From positions 62,001 to 126,000 of the forward strand of contig NZ_BFBB01000007.1 of assembly GCF_003114855.1 (NCBI RefSeq): DNA of 64,000 nucleotides, read 5' to 3'. Made by a program: the position numbers and the translations under genes. How positions within the stretch are numbered: the stretch's first letter is position 1; each line of letters begins with the position of its first letter. This document shows, one piece after another, positions 30,770 through 39,690 of the stretch. The DNA is from Leptospira ryugenii (GTDB lineage Bacteria; Spirochaetota; Leptospiria; Leptospirales; Leptospiraceae). The notes under the pieces are model-generated. The model was not told the DNA's origin. It ran no database searches and worked only from the letters and a program-made list of their open reading frames with translations.

Positions 30770-31552
30770 TTACGCTGGTGCGAGCATTAACATCCCACAG
30801 CCAAATGCTTTGCCAGAGCCGATCCCTTGCGTATATGCTTTTTTAAAGGCTTCGGTGTTAGTTACTCGAAGGATGCCGGTGAAGTGGACTTGCAATAAAT
30901 CTAATTCATGCAAAATCTTCATGTTTTTTTTCTTTGAGACCTTTTCTTTTTCACCTTTATCAAATTGTAAGTTTAGAATCTCAAATCCAGATAGCTCCCC
31001 TTTACGTTTTAACCAATCAACTTGTTCATAGTCTTTATAGATTCCCACTCGTTTAGAAGGTAATTTTTCTCTCTGCTCTTTGGAAATAGTTTGTATTAGT
31101 TTTTCTAGCTTTAATTTTCCTTCTCTATATTTCTCCCGATATTCTCTTGATTCCTTTTCTGGAAAGTCTTTCAATTCCTCTTTAAAAAGAAGCCTATAAT
31201 TCTTTATCTTCTTAGTTGGATTTGCTTTTAGCGAAAATCGAAAAGAACGATCCTCTTCTATAAAATTATCCAAATTCAAATTTAGAATCTGTGGTTTTCC
31301 TTTTAAAAACTCTTCCCCATTAAATGCATTATCCCAAAGCGGAGATACATTAGATAATACTAATATTCTTGGTTTGGGTTCTCCAGCTTGTTTAAAATTT
31401 TCTTCAACTCGGTACAAGAAATCTGGATTCATACTTTCACTTTTTTGTTTTTCAAATCCCATACATAGTCTTTGATGAATCTTATAGGGATTTGTTATCC
31501 AATTTGCCGCTTTGCTGCTTCGTGAATTTATTTCAAGATTGGATAGGTACAT
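30770..31552 (-). CDS. cas6e: CRISPR pre-crRNA endoribonuclease Cas6e
   Basis: Cuts the repeat RNA at the base of its hairpin and stays on the crRNA as part of Cascade. The 260-residue protein has the N-terminal ITNPYKIHQRLCMGF segment with the catalytic His at residue 26, the position it has in characterised Cas6e. The glycine-rich C-terminal loop GIGSGKAFGCGMLML also matches. A Lys/Glu-rich insertion fills the middle. It ends the leftward cas operon and overlaps cas5e by 20 bp. The expected cut in the array repeat, after GTGGGG, leaves the 8-nt handle UUGAACCG. Confidence 0.94.
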   Translation of the reverse strand: MYLSNLEINSRSSKAANWITNPYKIHQRLCMGFEKQKSESMNPDFLYRVEENFKQAGEPKPRILVLSNVSPLWDNAFNGEEFLKGKPQILNLNLDNFIEEDRSFRFSLKANPTKKIKNYRLLFKEELKDFPEKESREYREKYREGKLKLEKLIQTISKEQREKLPSKRVGIYKDYEQVDWLKRKGELSGFEILNLQFDKGEKEKVSKKKNMKILHELDLLQVHFTGILRVTNTEAFKKAYTQGIGSGKAFGCGMLMLAPA

Positions 31553-32288
31553 TTTGTTTTACCTCACTTTTATAAAATTCTTTTCTTTCGCTAAACTGCC
31601 ATCTCTTACGACTTAAAACTTCATCTCTTCTTGTTCTAATATCAGCATTCTCGTCTCCTTCATCTTCCCAAATGTACTCAATAAAATTAGATTTCAACTT
31701 TTCATTTTCAAAGAAATAGTTTATATTTTCTTTCTTAAATCTTTCTTTGAGATTTTGTTCATATTTACTAAAAGCTAAAAATAAATCATTTGCATTGACT
31801 AAACTTGCAAATACAGGAGATGAAAGTACACAAGATTTTCTTCCTAGAAACAAAGAGAAGATCGGTTCATTCAACTTCTTTTGAATTTCTACTAAATCTA
31901 TTTCTTGCTTTTTTTTCCTAATACAAACATCATACATTGCATCCATTCGATAATCGCGAGAAGACAGAATTGTGTTTAACTCCAATTTCTCTCTAAGCTC
32001 ATCTTTACGAGTCGAATAAATTATTTTTCCTTTACTTGGAGGTACTTGTACTGTATGATAATCTCTGAGTAATATTCCTGGGCTATAAACTTTCACACCA
32101 AAGGATAAAGATTGAGTGAGTAAAATATGCTTTTCTTCCTCTTCTCGCTTGTATCCTAAAGCCGATGCAAGTAATCCCATAATTGCTGATTTGGAAGGAT
32201 AGGAAAAGCTATGACGGTTTTCTCCCACAGCTATTTCTCCCCAGGAAGCAATTGGACCATATAACCGGAAAACTAAATAGTCTTTCAT
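31533..32288 (-). CDS. cas5e: Type I-E Cascade subunit Cas5e
   Basis: Binds the 5' handle of the crRNA in the Cascade complex. The 251-residue product begins with the family's start (YLVFRLYGPIASWGEIAVG) and continues RHSFSYPSKSAIMGLLASALG. Later it has a beta-hairpin-rich region and VPPSKGKIIYSTRKDEL. It starts 2 bp after the cas7e stop and overlaps cas6e. The order cse1-cse2-cas7-cas5-cas6 is the canonical I-E order. Confidence 0.95.
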   Translation of the reverse strand: MKDYLVFRLYGPIASWGEIAVGENRHSFSYPSKSAIMGLLASALGYKREEEEKHILLTQSLSFGVKVYSPGILLRDYHTVQVPPSKGKIIYSTRKDELREKLELNTILSSRDYRMDAMYDVCIRKKKQEIDLVEIQKKLNEPIFSLFLGRKSCVLSSPVFASLVNANDLFLAFSKYEQNLKERFKKENINYFFENEKLKSNFIEYIWEDEGDENADIRTRRDEVLSRKRWQFSERKEFYKSEVKQNVPIQS

Positions 32289-32290
32289 AT

Positions 32291-33349
32291 TTAATCTTCC
32301 TTTATAAAACTAGAAATACTTTCCAAACTACCTTCCCCTTTCAGGACGTTAAACGATTTCTCTCCTTCAGAACATTTTCCATAGACTTTTTCAAAATTCA
32401 TTCTCATCTTCTCAATTTCATCAATGGATTTGGCTAACATATCTTTATCCTCAATTGGCTTTAAAAAAGAAACATGCAAAGAACGAGGTTGTTGGTTTCC
32501 TTTTTCAGCTAGACAGAACATGGCTCTCGCACGTGAGGCAAAACTGTTTTGTTTACCGGTTGGAGAAACGGTAGTACAGGCTTCCAATAAAGAAGTAATT
32601 GTTTGATTGGTTAAGTTTCTATCGCCGTTAAGATTTTCTAATAAAAGATTTCTATCTATGCAAATATATAAATAGAAAAGTCCAGCTCCAAATTCTGTGT
32701 CACCTAAATGTCCTGCACCAGCATCTACATCGTTTTTATTCAAATCATCAATAGCAGTAAAGAAATCATCTTCAACTGCAACTTTGTGGACGGTGATTGC
32801 ATGGGCAACTTGGACAGCAGCTTCTTTATTGAAACTGGGTGAAGAGGCTAACATTCTTCCAAACATTGCAATGTCAGCAGAAGAGTTTTCTTTTTTTAAA
32901 AGTTTTAATTCTTCCTCTTTAGGTGCTCTTTTTTCACTTGCAAGTTTTGCAATTAGAGCTTCAATCATAGTTTTTTCTTCCGTACTAAAATGTGCAAGTT
33001 GCTCAATCTCTAAATCATTATTTGGACTTTCTTTCTTTTCACCTTTAAGTTTACCGAATACTCCCACAATGCTCTTTGCCCAATCTTTTGCATCTTTATC
33101 CTTAACTCCCTTTTCTTTTAAGCTTTCAAAAATTTGAATACCCATTTCTTTCGTTCTAATACCGATATGAGTAGAGAGTTTTTCTTTAAAGGAATCAGAT
33201 GTTCTCCAAGCTCTTTTTAAACTTTGGGAAGAAATCCGTAAGCGATTAACACCGCCCATGATAGCCGTTTTAGGTCTTCCCAAATCATCTCTGTTTAAAT
33301 TAGATGGGGGGTAAGAGGTAAGTAAATGTAGTTGAATGAATCTATTCAT
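32291..33349 (-). CDS. cas7e: Type I-E Cascade backbone subunit Cas7e
   Basis: Six copies coat the spacer part of the crRNA. The 352-residue protein opens with FIQLHLLTSYPPSNLNRDDL, then GRPKTAIMGGVNRLRISSQS with LKRAWR, which is diagnostic of Cas7e. A Lys/Glu-rich insertion lies at about 70-130. The DAGAGHLGDTEFGAGLFYLYI segment forms part of the palm. It overlaps cse2 by 8 bp. Confidence 0.95.
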   Translation of the reverse strand: MNRFIQLHLLTSYPPSNLNRDDLGRPKTAIMGGVNRLRISSQSLKRAWRTSDSFKEKLSTHIGIRTKEMGIQIFESLKEKGVKDKDAKDWAKSIVGVFGKLKGEKKESPNNDLEIEQLAHFSTEEKTMIEALIAKLASEKRAPKEEELKLLKKENSSADIAMFGRMLASSPSFNKEAAVQVAHAITVHKVAVEDDFFTAIDDLNKNDVDAGAGHLGDTEFGAGLFYLYICIDRNLLLENLNGDRNLTNQTITSLLEACTTVSPTGKQNSFASRARAMFCLAEKGNQQPRSLHVSFLKPIEDKDMLAKSIDEIEKMRMNFEKVYGKCSEGEKSFNVLKGEGSLESISSFIKED

Positions 33350-33908
33350 TGTTTGCTCCTAGTGCAATTGTGTTTTCTAAATCGTCATTATTGTTTTCGC
33401 TTGGATTTGTAGTTCCATAGTAATCATAAGCCCATTGCTTTTTGACCTTATCTCCTAATCCCCAGAAGTAGAGTGAGTAGAATATATCGAAAATATTTAC
33501 TTTACGATCTACATGGTGGATTACTCGAATTATTTTCTGATAAAATAATTCATCTTCTGATATACTAGAATATTGCAATATTCTTCTGAATCGAATATCG
33601 CTCACTAATGCTTGGTCACTCCCTGATTTTTTTTGTGATAATTGTCTTGCGAAGTTTATGGGAATGTTTTCTTTCACATGCGAAAGAATTCCCGCTATAG
33701 CACAAATCCGATCAGAGGAAAGTTTAAACTGTATATCGTCACTTATTCTTAATTTCGAAATTAAGATTTGACTAACGGGAAGGAAAACAGTTTCAGTGGG
33801 AGTATTGCACCTTCTTAAATTGGCTCTATTTCCGTTATTTCTTTGTAAGTCATTCCACCATTGCAATATAATTTCTCCGCTCGGAGAATCTTTATCGAAC
33901 ACTCTCAT
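33342..33908 (-). CDS. cse2: Type I-E Cascade small subunit Cse2 (CasB)
   Basis: A helical protein, two copies per Cascade, that helps hold the non-target strand. The 188-residue product has the characteristic ILQWWNDLQRNNGNRANLRRC near residue 14 and the downstream LLS/RFRRIL helix region. Length is typical for the family. It overlaps cse1 by 4 bp at its start and cas7e at its end. Confidence 0.92.
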   Translation of the reverse strand: MRVFDKDSPSGEIILQWWNDLQRNNGNRANLRRCNTPTETVFLPVSQILISKLRISDDIQFKLSSDRICAIAGILSHVKENIPINFARQLSQKKSGSDQALVSDIRFRRILQYSSISEDELFYQKIIRVIHHVDRKVNIFDIFYSLYFWGLGDKVKKQWAYDYYGTTNPSENNNDDLENTIALGANNE

Positions 33909-35557
33909 TTCTTTATTGCTCCTATATTGTTATTTGCCTTTTTCTTTGCTGCTGGTTTATCTTTGATTGGTAATCCAAAATCATTTCTAATCTTATCTCC
34001 TAGATTCCAGGAGATTAAACTTTTTCTTGCTTCCACAATCCGTTTTAAATTTTCAAACTCGACAGAGCCAGATTCTACATATAATTCAAAAACCTTTAAC
34101 GATTCTTCATTTAAATACTTTAACCATTCTTCTTTTGCTTCATTATTAAATGGAAATTCTTTTCCTAAATTATCCCGAATCGTTTTTGCTAAATTGTAAA
34201 ATTTAGTTTCTGTTGCTTTGAAAAAACTAATTTTCAAATAATCAAAATCGCCTTTTGGTTTTTGATCTTGATTAAACCAAGCATCTTTCACTTTAGTTTG
34301 TAAATTGTTAGCTACTTGTGTTGCTGCTTGTAAAATTTTAGAAATTTCTGATTCATATTTATCAATAAATTTTGGATCAATGGAATAAATAGGAATTAAA
34401 CTTTCATACCAATTTCTAGCTTTCATATTATCCATATCAAAGCCAAATGCCCAGACTCTTGTTTGCTCTTCTGGGAATTTTCTATTCTCAAAATAATAAC
34501 TTAGAACTTTTGCATTTTTATCTTTATCTTTTTTGCCATAAACAAAAGACATCCATTGGTTATATATGATTCCACCTGGCTGAGGATGAAAAGGAAGCCA
34601 TGTTTCTCCAAGTTCCTTATCCTTTGTAAAATAATATGGACTTAAAGGATGAATCCAAGAACCTCCTCCATAATCCAATCCATAACCTTTGACTAGATAA
34701 GATTTAACTGAAATATCTGATTCTATATTGCAGACATCGCAATGAATATTTTCTTTTGATTGTTGCAATTGAATTCTTCTTGGGTAAGACCAATAAACAG
34801 ATAAAGGATTCAAATCATTTATTGTTGTTTTAGAACCTTTTGAATTTTGTTTATAGTATTTATTTGTAATCCAAGGAAAAACATTTTCATAATTTTTTTC
34901 TTTTTTTGGTTCCTGTGAAAAACAATCTTTAGGAAGCACATTGATCCAAATATCTGACCATAATGTATGTAGTTCTTGATCTTCTTTTTTTGTTGAATTA
35001 AATTTTAAAATGGTAGTAATAGGTCCTCCTCCCCGAATAGAAGTTAAATGACCTTGCCCACCAGACGGAGAATTTGTTTGAAGAGTGAAAAGTGCAGATG
35101 CCGCACAGTGATTGCAAATTTTTTCAACAGAACCTCTTTTTGTAAAAAAATCTTTGTTCTCTTTGATTGTATTTTCACCAGGCGATTCAATTAGAAGTGC
35201 CGAAATATTTGCAGTATTCGCATCAGAGTCCAAACTAATATCCTGCATAAAACGAACCTTTTCTCCAAATAAGTCGAATGCAAAAGCAATTTTATCCGTT
35301 TCTTTTTTTAGTTCTTCTGGATTTGGAGGAGAGTTAAATTTATCCTCCCATTCGTTTTCATCCTTAGGTGCATAGACTGTTTGAAATAATCCGATTAAGA
35401 ATTGATACAAAGCTCCTTGAAAATCAGGACGAGGAGTTACAATTTCAATGATAGGATTATCAGAATTAACCCCATCTGTAATTTGAGAGGGAGCAATTTT
35501 TTCAATCTCTCCTTTTTTTCTCTGAACAGTAATCCATTTATCTTGCATTAGATTCAT
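33905..35557 (-). CDS. cse1: Type I-E Cascade large subunit Cse1 (CasA, Cas8e)
   Basis: Recognises the PAM and recruits Cas3. The 550-residue protein starts LMQDKWITVQRKKG and has the FQGALYQFLIGLFQTVYAP segment typical of the family. Two Cys pairs, CNHC (about 150) and CDVC (about 275), probably form the zinc site seen in other Cse1 proteins. A GGSWIHPLSPYYF region and a helical C-terminal bundle follow. The sequence is very AT-rich relative to the housekeeping genes. It is coupled by a 4-bp overlap to cas3. Confidence 0.94.
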   Translation of the reverse strand: MNLMQDKWITVQRKKGEIEKIAPSQITDGVNSDNPIIEIVTPRPDFQGALYQFLIGLFQTVYAPKDENEWEDKFNSPPNPEELKKETDKIAFAFDLFGEKVRFMQDISLDSDANTANISALLIESPGENTIKENKDFFTKRGSVEKICNHCAASALFTLQTNSPSGGQGHLTSIRGGGPITTILKFNSTKKEDQELHTLWSDIWINVLPKDCFSQEPKKEKNYENVFPWITNKYYKQNSKGSKTTINDLNPLSVYWSYPRRIQLQQSKENIHCDVCNIESDISVKSYLVKGYGLDYGGGSWIHPLSPYYFTKDKELGETWLPFHPQPGGIIYNQWMSFVYGKKDKDKNAKVLSYYFENRKFPEEQTRVWAFGFDMDNMKARNWYESLIPIYSIDPKFIDKYESEISKILQAATQVANNLQTKVKDAWFNQDQKPKGDFDYLKISFFKATETKFYNLAKTIRDNLGKEFPFNNEAKEEWLKYLNEESLKVFELYVESGSVEFENLKRIVEARKSLISWNLGDKIRNDFGLPIKDKPAAKKKANNNIGAIKK

Positions 35558-38367
35558 GCTTCCTCTCCTTGTTTCATTTTTCTAAATCCTATATGTTCAT
35601 TGTATGAAACAAAGACTTCGTTGTTTTGTTTGTCTAGGACTGTACCAATCCAATTTCCTAGTTCATTTTTTGTGAGAGGAATTAATATCGAATACTTACC
35701 CTTATCTGGTAAATTTTCTTTACAGGCATCTATTGCCTTATTCAAATCGTTATCCTCGCTTATTTTTTCATACTTAAGAATATACGACATGACTTTCACT
35801 TCACTATTAGCCCAAGGATAGCTTCCTTTATTATACCAAGGGGTTAATTTCCCTTCTTCCCATTTTGCTAAACTCACTTTGATCGTTTCTTCTCCTAATC
35901 GAGTGGGCGCATTAATATCATTCCAAATCGTTTCATTATCAATAGCAGTGTAACCTGATTCCAAGTTAATGGTATTGTTTTTGGCTTGAGAAGCTTTTTG
36001 TTTATCAATATTATTATTTTCATTAGTTATCTCGATTAAGCTTTGCGGAATCGCTTCTTTATCTCCATAAACAAAGTCAATTAAAGTGCGTGCTTCCTCT
36101 GGCATTTTGATTTCACCTTTTTGTTTCAGCACTTTCGCGGTTAAATAAAGTTTACCGTGATCAGGATAAACTTTTGCCCCTCCACGAAATACAGAACTAT
36201 ACCAATTCTTCTCTGGCTCATCATTAACTAATGGAGAATAAACATATAGAACGGGCTTTTCTCTTTGGTCTTTAGCAAAAACTCGGTTACCTAGTTGATC
36301 TCTCGTATGGCGGTGCAATCTTCCAGCTCTTTGAATAATTAGATCAATCGGAGCTAGGTCTGTTACCATTATATCAAAATCTAAGTCGAGAGATTGTTCC
36401 ACAACTTGAGTGGCTATTACTATTTTTCCACTTCGCTTTATTGCATTACTTTCTTTTCCAAATAATTCTAAGACCTGTTGTTCTTTATCTAATCTATCTC
36501 CCATTGCAAATCTAGCGTGAAATAGAACTATATTTTCTTTTTTATAATTGCCATCAGAAGTAAGCATTTCATAGGAATTCATTGCGTCTGTTACAGTATT
36601 TCTTATCCAACAAACACATTTGTTTTCGTGGATGGATTTCTGAATTAATTTATAGATTTCCCCTTCTTCGTGAATCAATTCAACTTTCACTGTTCGTTTC
36701 ACTTCTTCACGAGTCGCTACTGGAATTAGGATTGGCGATTGATTCAGAACAACTTGAGTGATCAGTGGATAAGGATGTTTAACATCTATAGAATTTTCTT
36801 CTATAATTTGATTTGAATAGGCAGAGATAAATTTCTTTTTTAAAGAATTTGGCATTGTAGCAGTTAGTAGAATTACACTAGCTCCTATTTTTGCCTGTGT
36901 CTTTAAAAGTGATTCAATCAATTCATTCATATAACTATCATAAGCATGAACCTCATCTAGAATCAGGACTTTATTCATCATCCCAAAAAGTCGCAAGGAT
37001 TGAAACTTAGAAAGAAGTATAGAAATTAAAACTTGGTCTATTGTTCCAACAGCAACATCAGCTAACGTCGACTTTTTACTGCTATCCGCTAACCAAGCAA
37101 TACAACTAGCAGAAGCTGATTCTTCATCTTGAGCATAAGAAATATCCTCAGGAATTTTTTCTGATATAATCGTATCTTTAAATATATCAGACAATCCTCT
37201 TGCACCATGAGCCAATACTAATGAAGCTTGCGAATTTAGTTCATACAATTTTTGATAAAAAGAAGCAACACGGTTATACATTCCATTAGCCGTTGCCATA
37301 GTTGGGAGACCGATAAACAGTCCATCGCTACCAGTTGTTTCCATTAACCGCTTAGCTAGAATAAATGAGGCTTCTGTTTTTCCTGCTCCTGTAACATCTT
37401 CTAGAATGATCAACTGTGGTTCATTTTGTATTTTCAAAGAATCGCAGGCGGCCTGAAGCGGTGTAGGTGAAAAAGATAAATTATCAGCAATATTCGAAAA
37501 TAATTCTGATGGAGTTGCGTATTTGGATATTTTGCATGGTAAAACTCCTGCTATTGCAATTGCTTTTCTAGCTCGTGGAATGGCGAAATCATTCCAATAT
37601 TTTTCTAAAGAAATTTTATCTGATTTGAATTCAAAAATTTCCTTGTTTGAACCAATCCAATCACATAATACGGATAAGCCGGCTAACCAAAAGGAAGTTC
37701 TTGTAAGTCTACCCTTTACATCTTCAAAATCAATCGTCGTAAATTTTTCTACCATTGAGCCTGATAAAAATAAATGATATGTATCACTTAAGAAGTGAAA
37801 AGACTCTTTTATATTGTTTTCAAGAAACTGTGAATATATATCAACTGTATTGCCAGTGTAGCCAGTATTGGATGGAGGTTTGCCATGATGACCAGTTGTA
37901 ATCGAAACGAATAATTCTAGAATATCCTTTACCTTTCTATTTTCTATAAAGTTCAGATTAAAAAAATTTGATTCAAGTAAAATACCATTTAAATTACCGC
38001 GCTTATTAATGAGAAATTTATTTTTCCAGAGTATAAAACCTAAACTGTCATGTCGAATTATGTAATTTTTTGCCGTTGATCCAGGATTGAGTTTTGAATA
38101 AATACTTTTAACTTGACCTTGAAAAGCATCGGAAAATTTTCCAAGATCATGAATGGCAAGAAAGAACAGGAAAAGATTTTTAAATAAAGCTGATTCAATG
38201 CCCGTCAAAGTAGAAAATCTAGATAATAGCTTCGGATTTTCCTCAAGTAATACTTCCCCCACCGCAGAAACATCCAAACAATGATAAGGCAAGAGATGGT
38301 AATTGCCGGCTATATCTGCCTTCCCCCAATATTTAAAATATCCGTTTGACTCGTCCAATTTACTCAT
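35554..38367 (-). CDS. cas3: CRISPR helicase-nuclease Cas3
   Basis: Degrades the DNA strand displaced by Cascade. The 937-residue protein has the N-terminal HD nuclease (YHCLDV near 28, then AIHDLGKFSDAFQGQ with His73-Asp74, and TTGHHGKPP near 160). A superfamily 2 helicase follows: Walker A VTGAGKTEAS near 327, LILDEVHAYDSYM near 470, SAT-equivalent LTATMPN, ATQVVEQSLDLDFD, and QRAGRLHRH. All active-site motifs look intact. It is the first gene of the leftward operon. Confidence 0.95.
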   Translation of the reverse strand: MSKLDESNGYFKYWGKADIAGNYHLLPYHCLDVSAVGEVLLEENPKLLSRFSTLTGIESALFKNLFLFFLAIHDLGKFSDAFQGQVKSIYSKLNPGSTAKNYIIRHDSLGFILWKNKFLINKRGNLNGILLESNFFNLNFIENRKVKDILELFVSITTGHHGKPPSNTGYTGNTVDIYSQFLENNIKESFHFLSDTYHLFLSGSMVEKFTTIDFEDVKGRLTRTSFWLAGLSVLCDWIGSNKEIFEFKSDKISLEKYWNDFAIPRARKAIAIAGVLPCKISKYATPSELFSNIADNLSFSPTPLQAACDSLKIQNEPQLIILEDVTGAGKTEASFILAKRLMETTGSDGLFIGLPTMATANGMYNRVASFYQKLYELNSQASLVLAHGARGLSDIFKDTIISEKIPEDISYAQDEESASASCIAWLADSSKKSTLADVAVGTIDQVLISILLSKFQSLRLFGMMNKVLILDEVHAYDSYMNELIESLLKTQAKIGASVILLTATMPNSLKKKFISAYSNQIIEENSIDVKHPYPLITQVVLNQSPILIPVATREEVKRTVKVELIHEEGEIYKLIQKSIHENKCVCWIRNTVTDAMNSYEMLTSDGNYKKENIVLFHARFAMGDRLDKEQQVLELFGKESNAIKRSGKIVIATQVVEQSLDLDFDIMVTDLAPIDLIIQRAGRLHRHTRDQLGNRVFAKDQREKPVLYVYSPLVNDEPEKNWYSSVFRGGAKVYPDHGKLYLTAKVLKQKGEIKMPEEARTLIDFVYGDKEAIPQSLIEITNENNNIDKQKASQAKNNTINLESGYTAIDNETIWNDINAPTRLGEETIKVSLAKWEEGKLTPWYNKGSYPWANSEVKVMSYILKYEKISEDNDLNKAIDACKENLPDKGKYSILIPLTKNELGNWIGTVLDKQNNEVFVSYNEHIGFRKMKQGEEA

Positions 38368-38509
38368 AACTAAAGTTTACAGCGAAGCTAGGACAAAAGA
38401 GGGCAAAAGAACAAAAAATTGTCTGAAAAAGTAAGAAAGTGAACGTTAAATGAAAAAAACCTAACATTTGCTTATTTTTAGTGTTCCAATTTTCGATTTT
38501 TAAAGGGTC
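38368..38509. promoter_or_regulatory. Divergent promoter region of the two cas operons
   Basis: This 142-bp AT-rich gap must hold the promoters for the leftward cas3 operon and the rightward cas1-cas2 pair. I see several AT-rich candidates but no convincing -35/-10 pair and no clear dyad. TAAAGGGTC just before the cas1 ATG may serve as its ribosome-binding site. Confidence 0.5.
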
Positions 38510-39394
38510 ATGGCAAATAAAAATCTACAAGAGCTACCAAAATTTGAAGATAATTGGAGTTATCTCTACTTCGAGAAAGGGAAAATCGATCAGTTTCAAA
38601 AATCAATAGCCTTTCATTTTCTCGAAAAGACCGTCCCGATACCTATTGAAACGATTACTTTACTGATGTTAGGTCCAGGAACCACGATCACCCATGAGGC
38701 AATCAAAAGAATCAGTGAAAGTCGCTCACTCGTGGCGTGGACTGGAGAAATGGGCGTTCGATTTTATTCCGCAGGGTACACAGGAACGTATTCTGCGAAA
38801 AATCTCCTTAAACAAGTTGAAAGTTATGCGAATCCACTAAAAAGAGATCGCATTGTTCGCCGAATGTACCAAATGCGCTTCCAAGAGGTTCTCGATCCGT
38901 CTTTGTCAATTGAACAAATTAGAGGGAAAGAGGGAGCAAGAGTTCGTAATATCTATAAAACATATTCCGAATCCATCGGTGTTGAATGGAAGGCCCGCTC
39001 CTATGACCAGTCAAATTGGGATTACTCGGATCCCTTGAACAGAGCATTATCGTCGGCAAATGCTTGTTTATATGGAATCGTTCATGCGGCTATTTTAAGT
39101 TCAGGATTTTCTCCAGGCATCGGATTTGTGCACACAGGAAAACAATTATCATTTGTGTATGATATTGCAGATTTATACAAATCAGAAGTTTCGATACCTC
39201 TCGCGTTTGATGTTGTTAAGGAAAGCAATTTCGATGTTGAACGACGTGTCCGATTTCAATGTAGAGATTATTTCAAAGCCGCAAAACTGATGAAACGTAT
39301 TATTCCCGATATAAAGGAGTTGCTCTATGGTGGTGATATTAATGCAGAAAGCGAAGATTTCCCAGAGGGGAGAGATGTCGCGATTAGCTATTGA
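38510..39394 (+). CDS. cas1: CRISPR integrase subunit Cas1 (type I-E)
   Basis: With Cas2 it inserts new spacers at the leader end of the array. The 294-residue protein has catalytic residues at exactly the E. coli numbers: Glu141 in RGKEGARVR, His208 in GFVHTGKQ, and Asp221 in VYDIADLYK. The N-terminal beta domain (SYLYFEKGKID) and LNRALSSANACLYGIVHAAI segment are typical. The C-terminal 20 residues are acidic. It is transcribed away from cas3 and overlaps cas2 by 68 bp. Confidence 0.95.
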   Translation: MANKNLQELPKFEDNWSYLYFEKGKIDQFQKSIAFHFLEKTVPIPIETITLLMLGPGTTITHEAIKRISESRSLVAWTGEMGVRFYSAGYTGTYSAKNLLKQVESYANPLKRDRIVRRMYQMRFQEVLDPSLSIEQIRGKEGARVRNIYKTYSESIGVEWKARSYDQSNWDYSDPLNRALSSANACLYGIVHAAILSSGFSPGIGFVHTGKQLSFVYDIADLYKSEVSIPLAFDVVKESNFDVERRVRFQCRDYFKAAKLMKRIIPDIKELLYGGDINAESEDFPEGRDVAISY

Positions 39395-39650
39395 AATCAA
39401 GGCGGGTGTCTTTGTTGCAACGATAAACGCGCGGGTTCGAGATGAACTCTGGAAACGAATGACGGAGGAGTGGCGAAATCCATGTATCATGATCTTCAGC
39501 ATGAATAACGAACAAGGTTTTGAGATTCGAACATTTGGTGATCCAGAACGTGAGGTTTTAGACTTTGATGGCTTATTTCTCTTGGCTCGACCTTCAGAAA
39601 ACCGAACCTCGGATGATTTGTCAGAGGTTGATGATACAAAAATAGATTGA
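39327..39650 (+). CDS. cas2: CRISPR adaptation subunit Cas2 (type I-E)
   Basis: Structural partner of Cas1 in spacer integration. The product is 107 residues. Residues 1-90 match the E. coli-type Cas2e pattern: VVILMQ at the N-terminus, RGEMSRLAIEIKAGVFV, a Trp-containing helix, and GFEIRTFGDPEREVLDFDGL. The tail (about 93-107) is acidic and Ser/Asp-rich. The ATG at 39327 is supported by AAAGGAG 6-12 bases upstream, despite lying deep inside cas1. The first repeat begins 40 bp after its stop. Confidence 0.93.
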   Translation: MVVILMQKAKISQRGEMSRLAIEIKAGVFVATINARVRDELWKRMTEEWRNPCIMIFSMNNEQGFEIRTFGDPEREVLDFDGLFLLARPSENRTSDDLSEVDDTKID

Positions 39651-39690
39651 AAGGCCTGTCAAGTGATAGTTTACTATACATGTATTTAGC
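39651..39690 (+). promoter_or_regulatory. Short CRISPR leader
   Basis: Only 40 bp separate the cas2 stop from repeat 1, so the leader either overlaps cas2 or is unusually short. It contains ATACATGTAT (39676-39685), a perfect 10-bp palindrome ending 5 bp before the first repeat, preceded by TTACTATAC. A TTGAAA (39647-39652) could be a -35, but spacing to a -10 is poor. Array transcription may continue from cas1-cas2. Confidence 0.5.
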
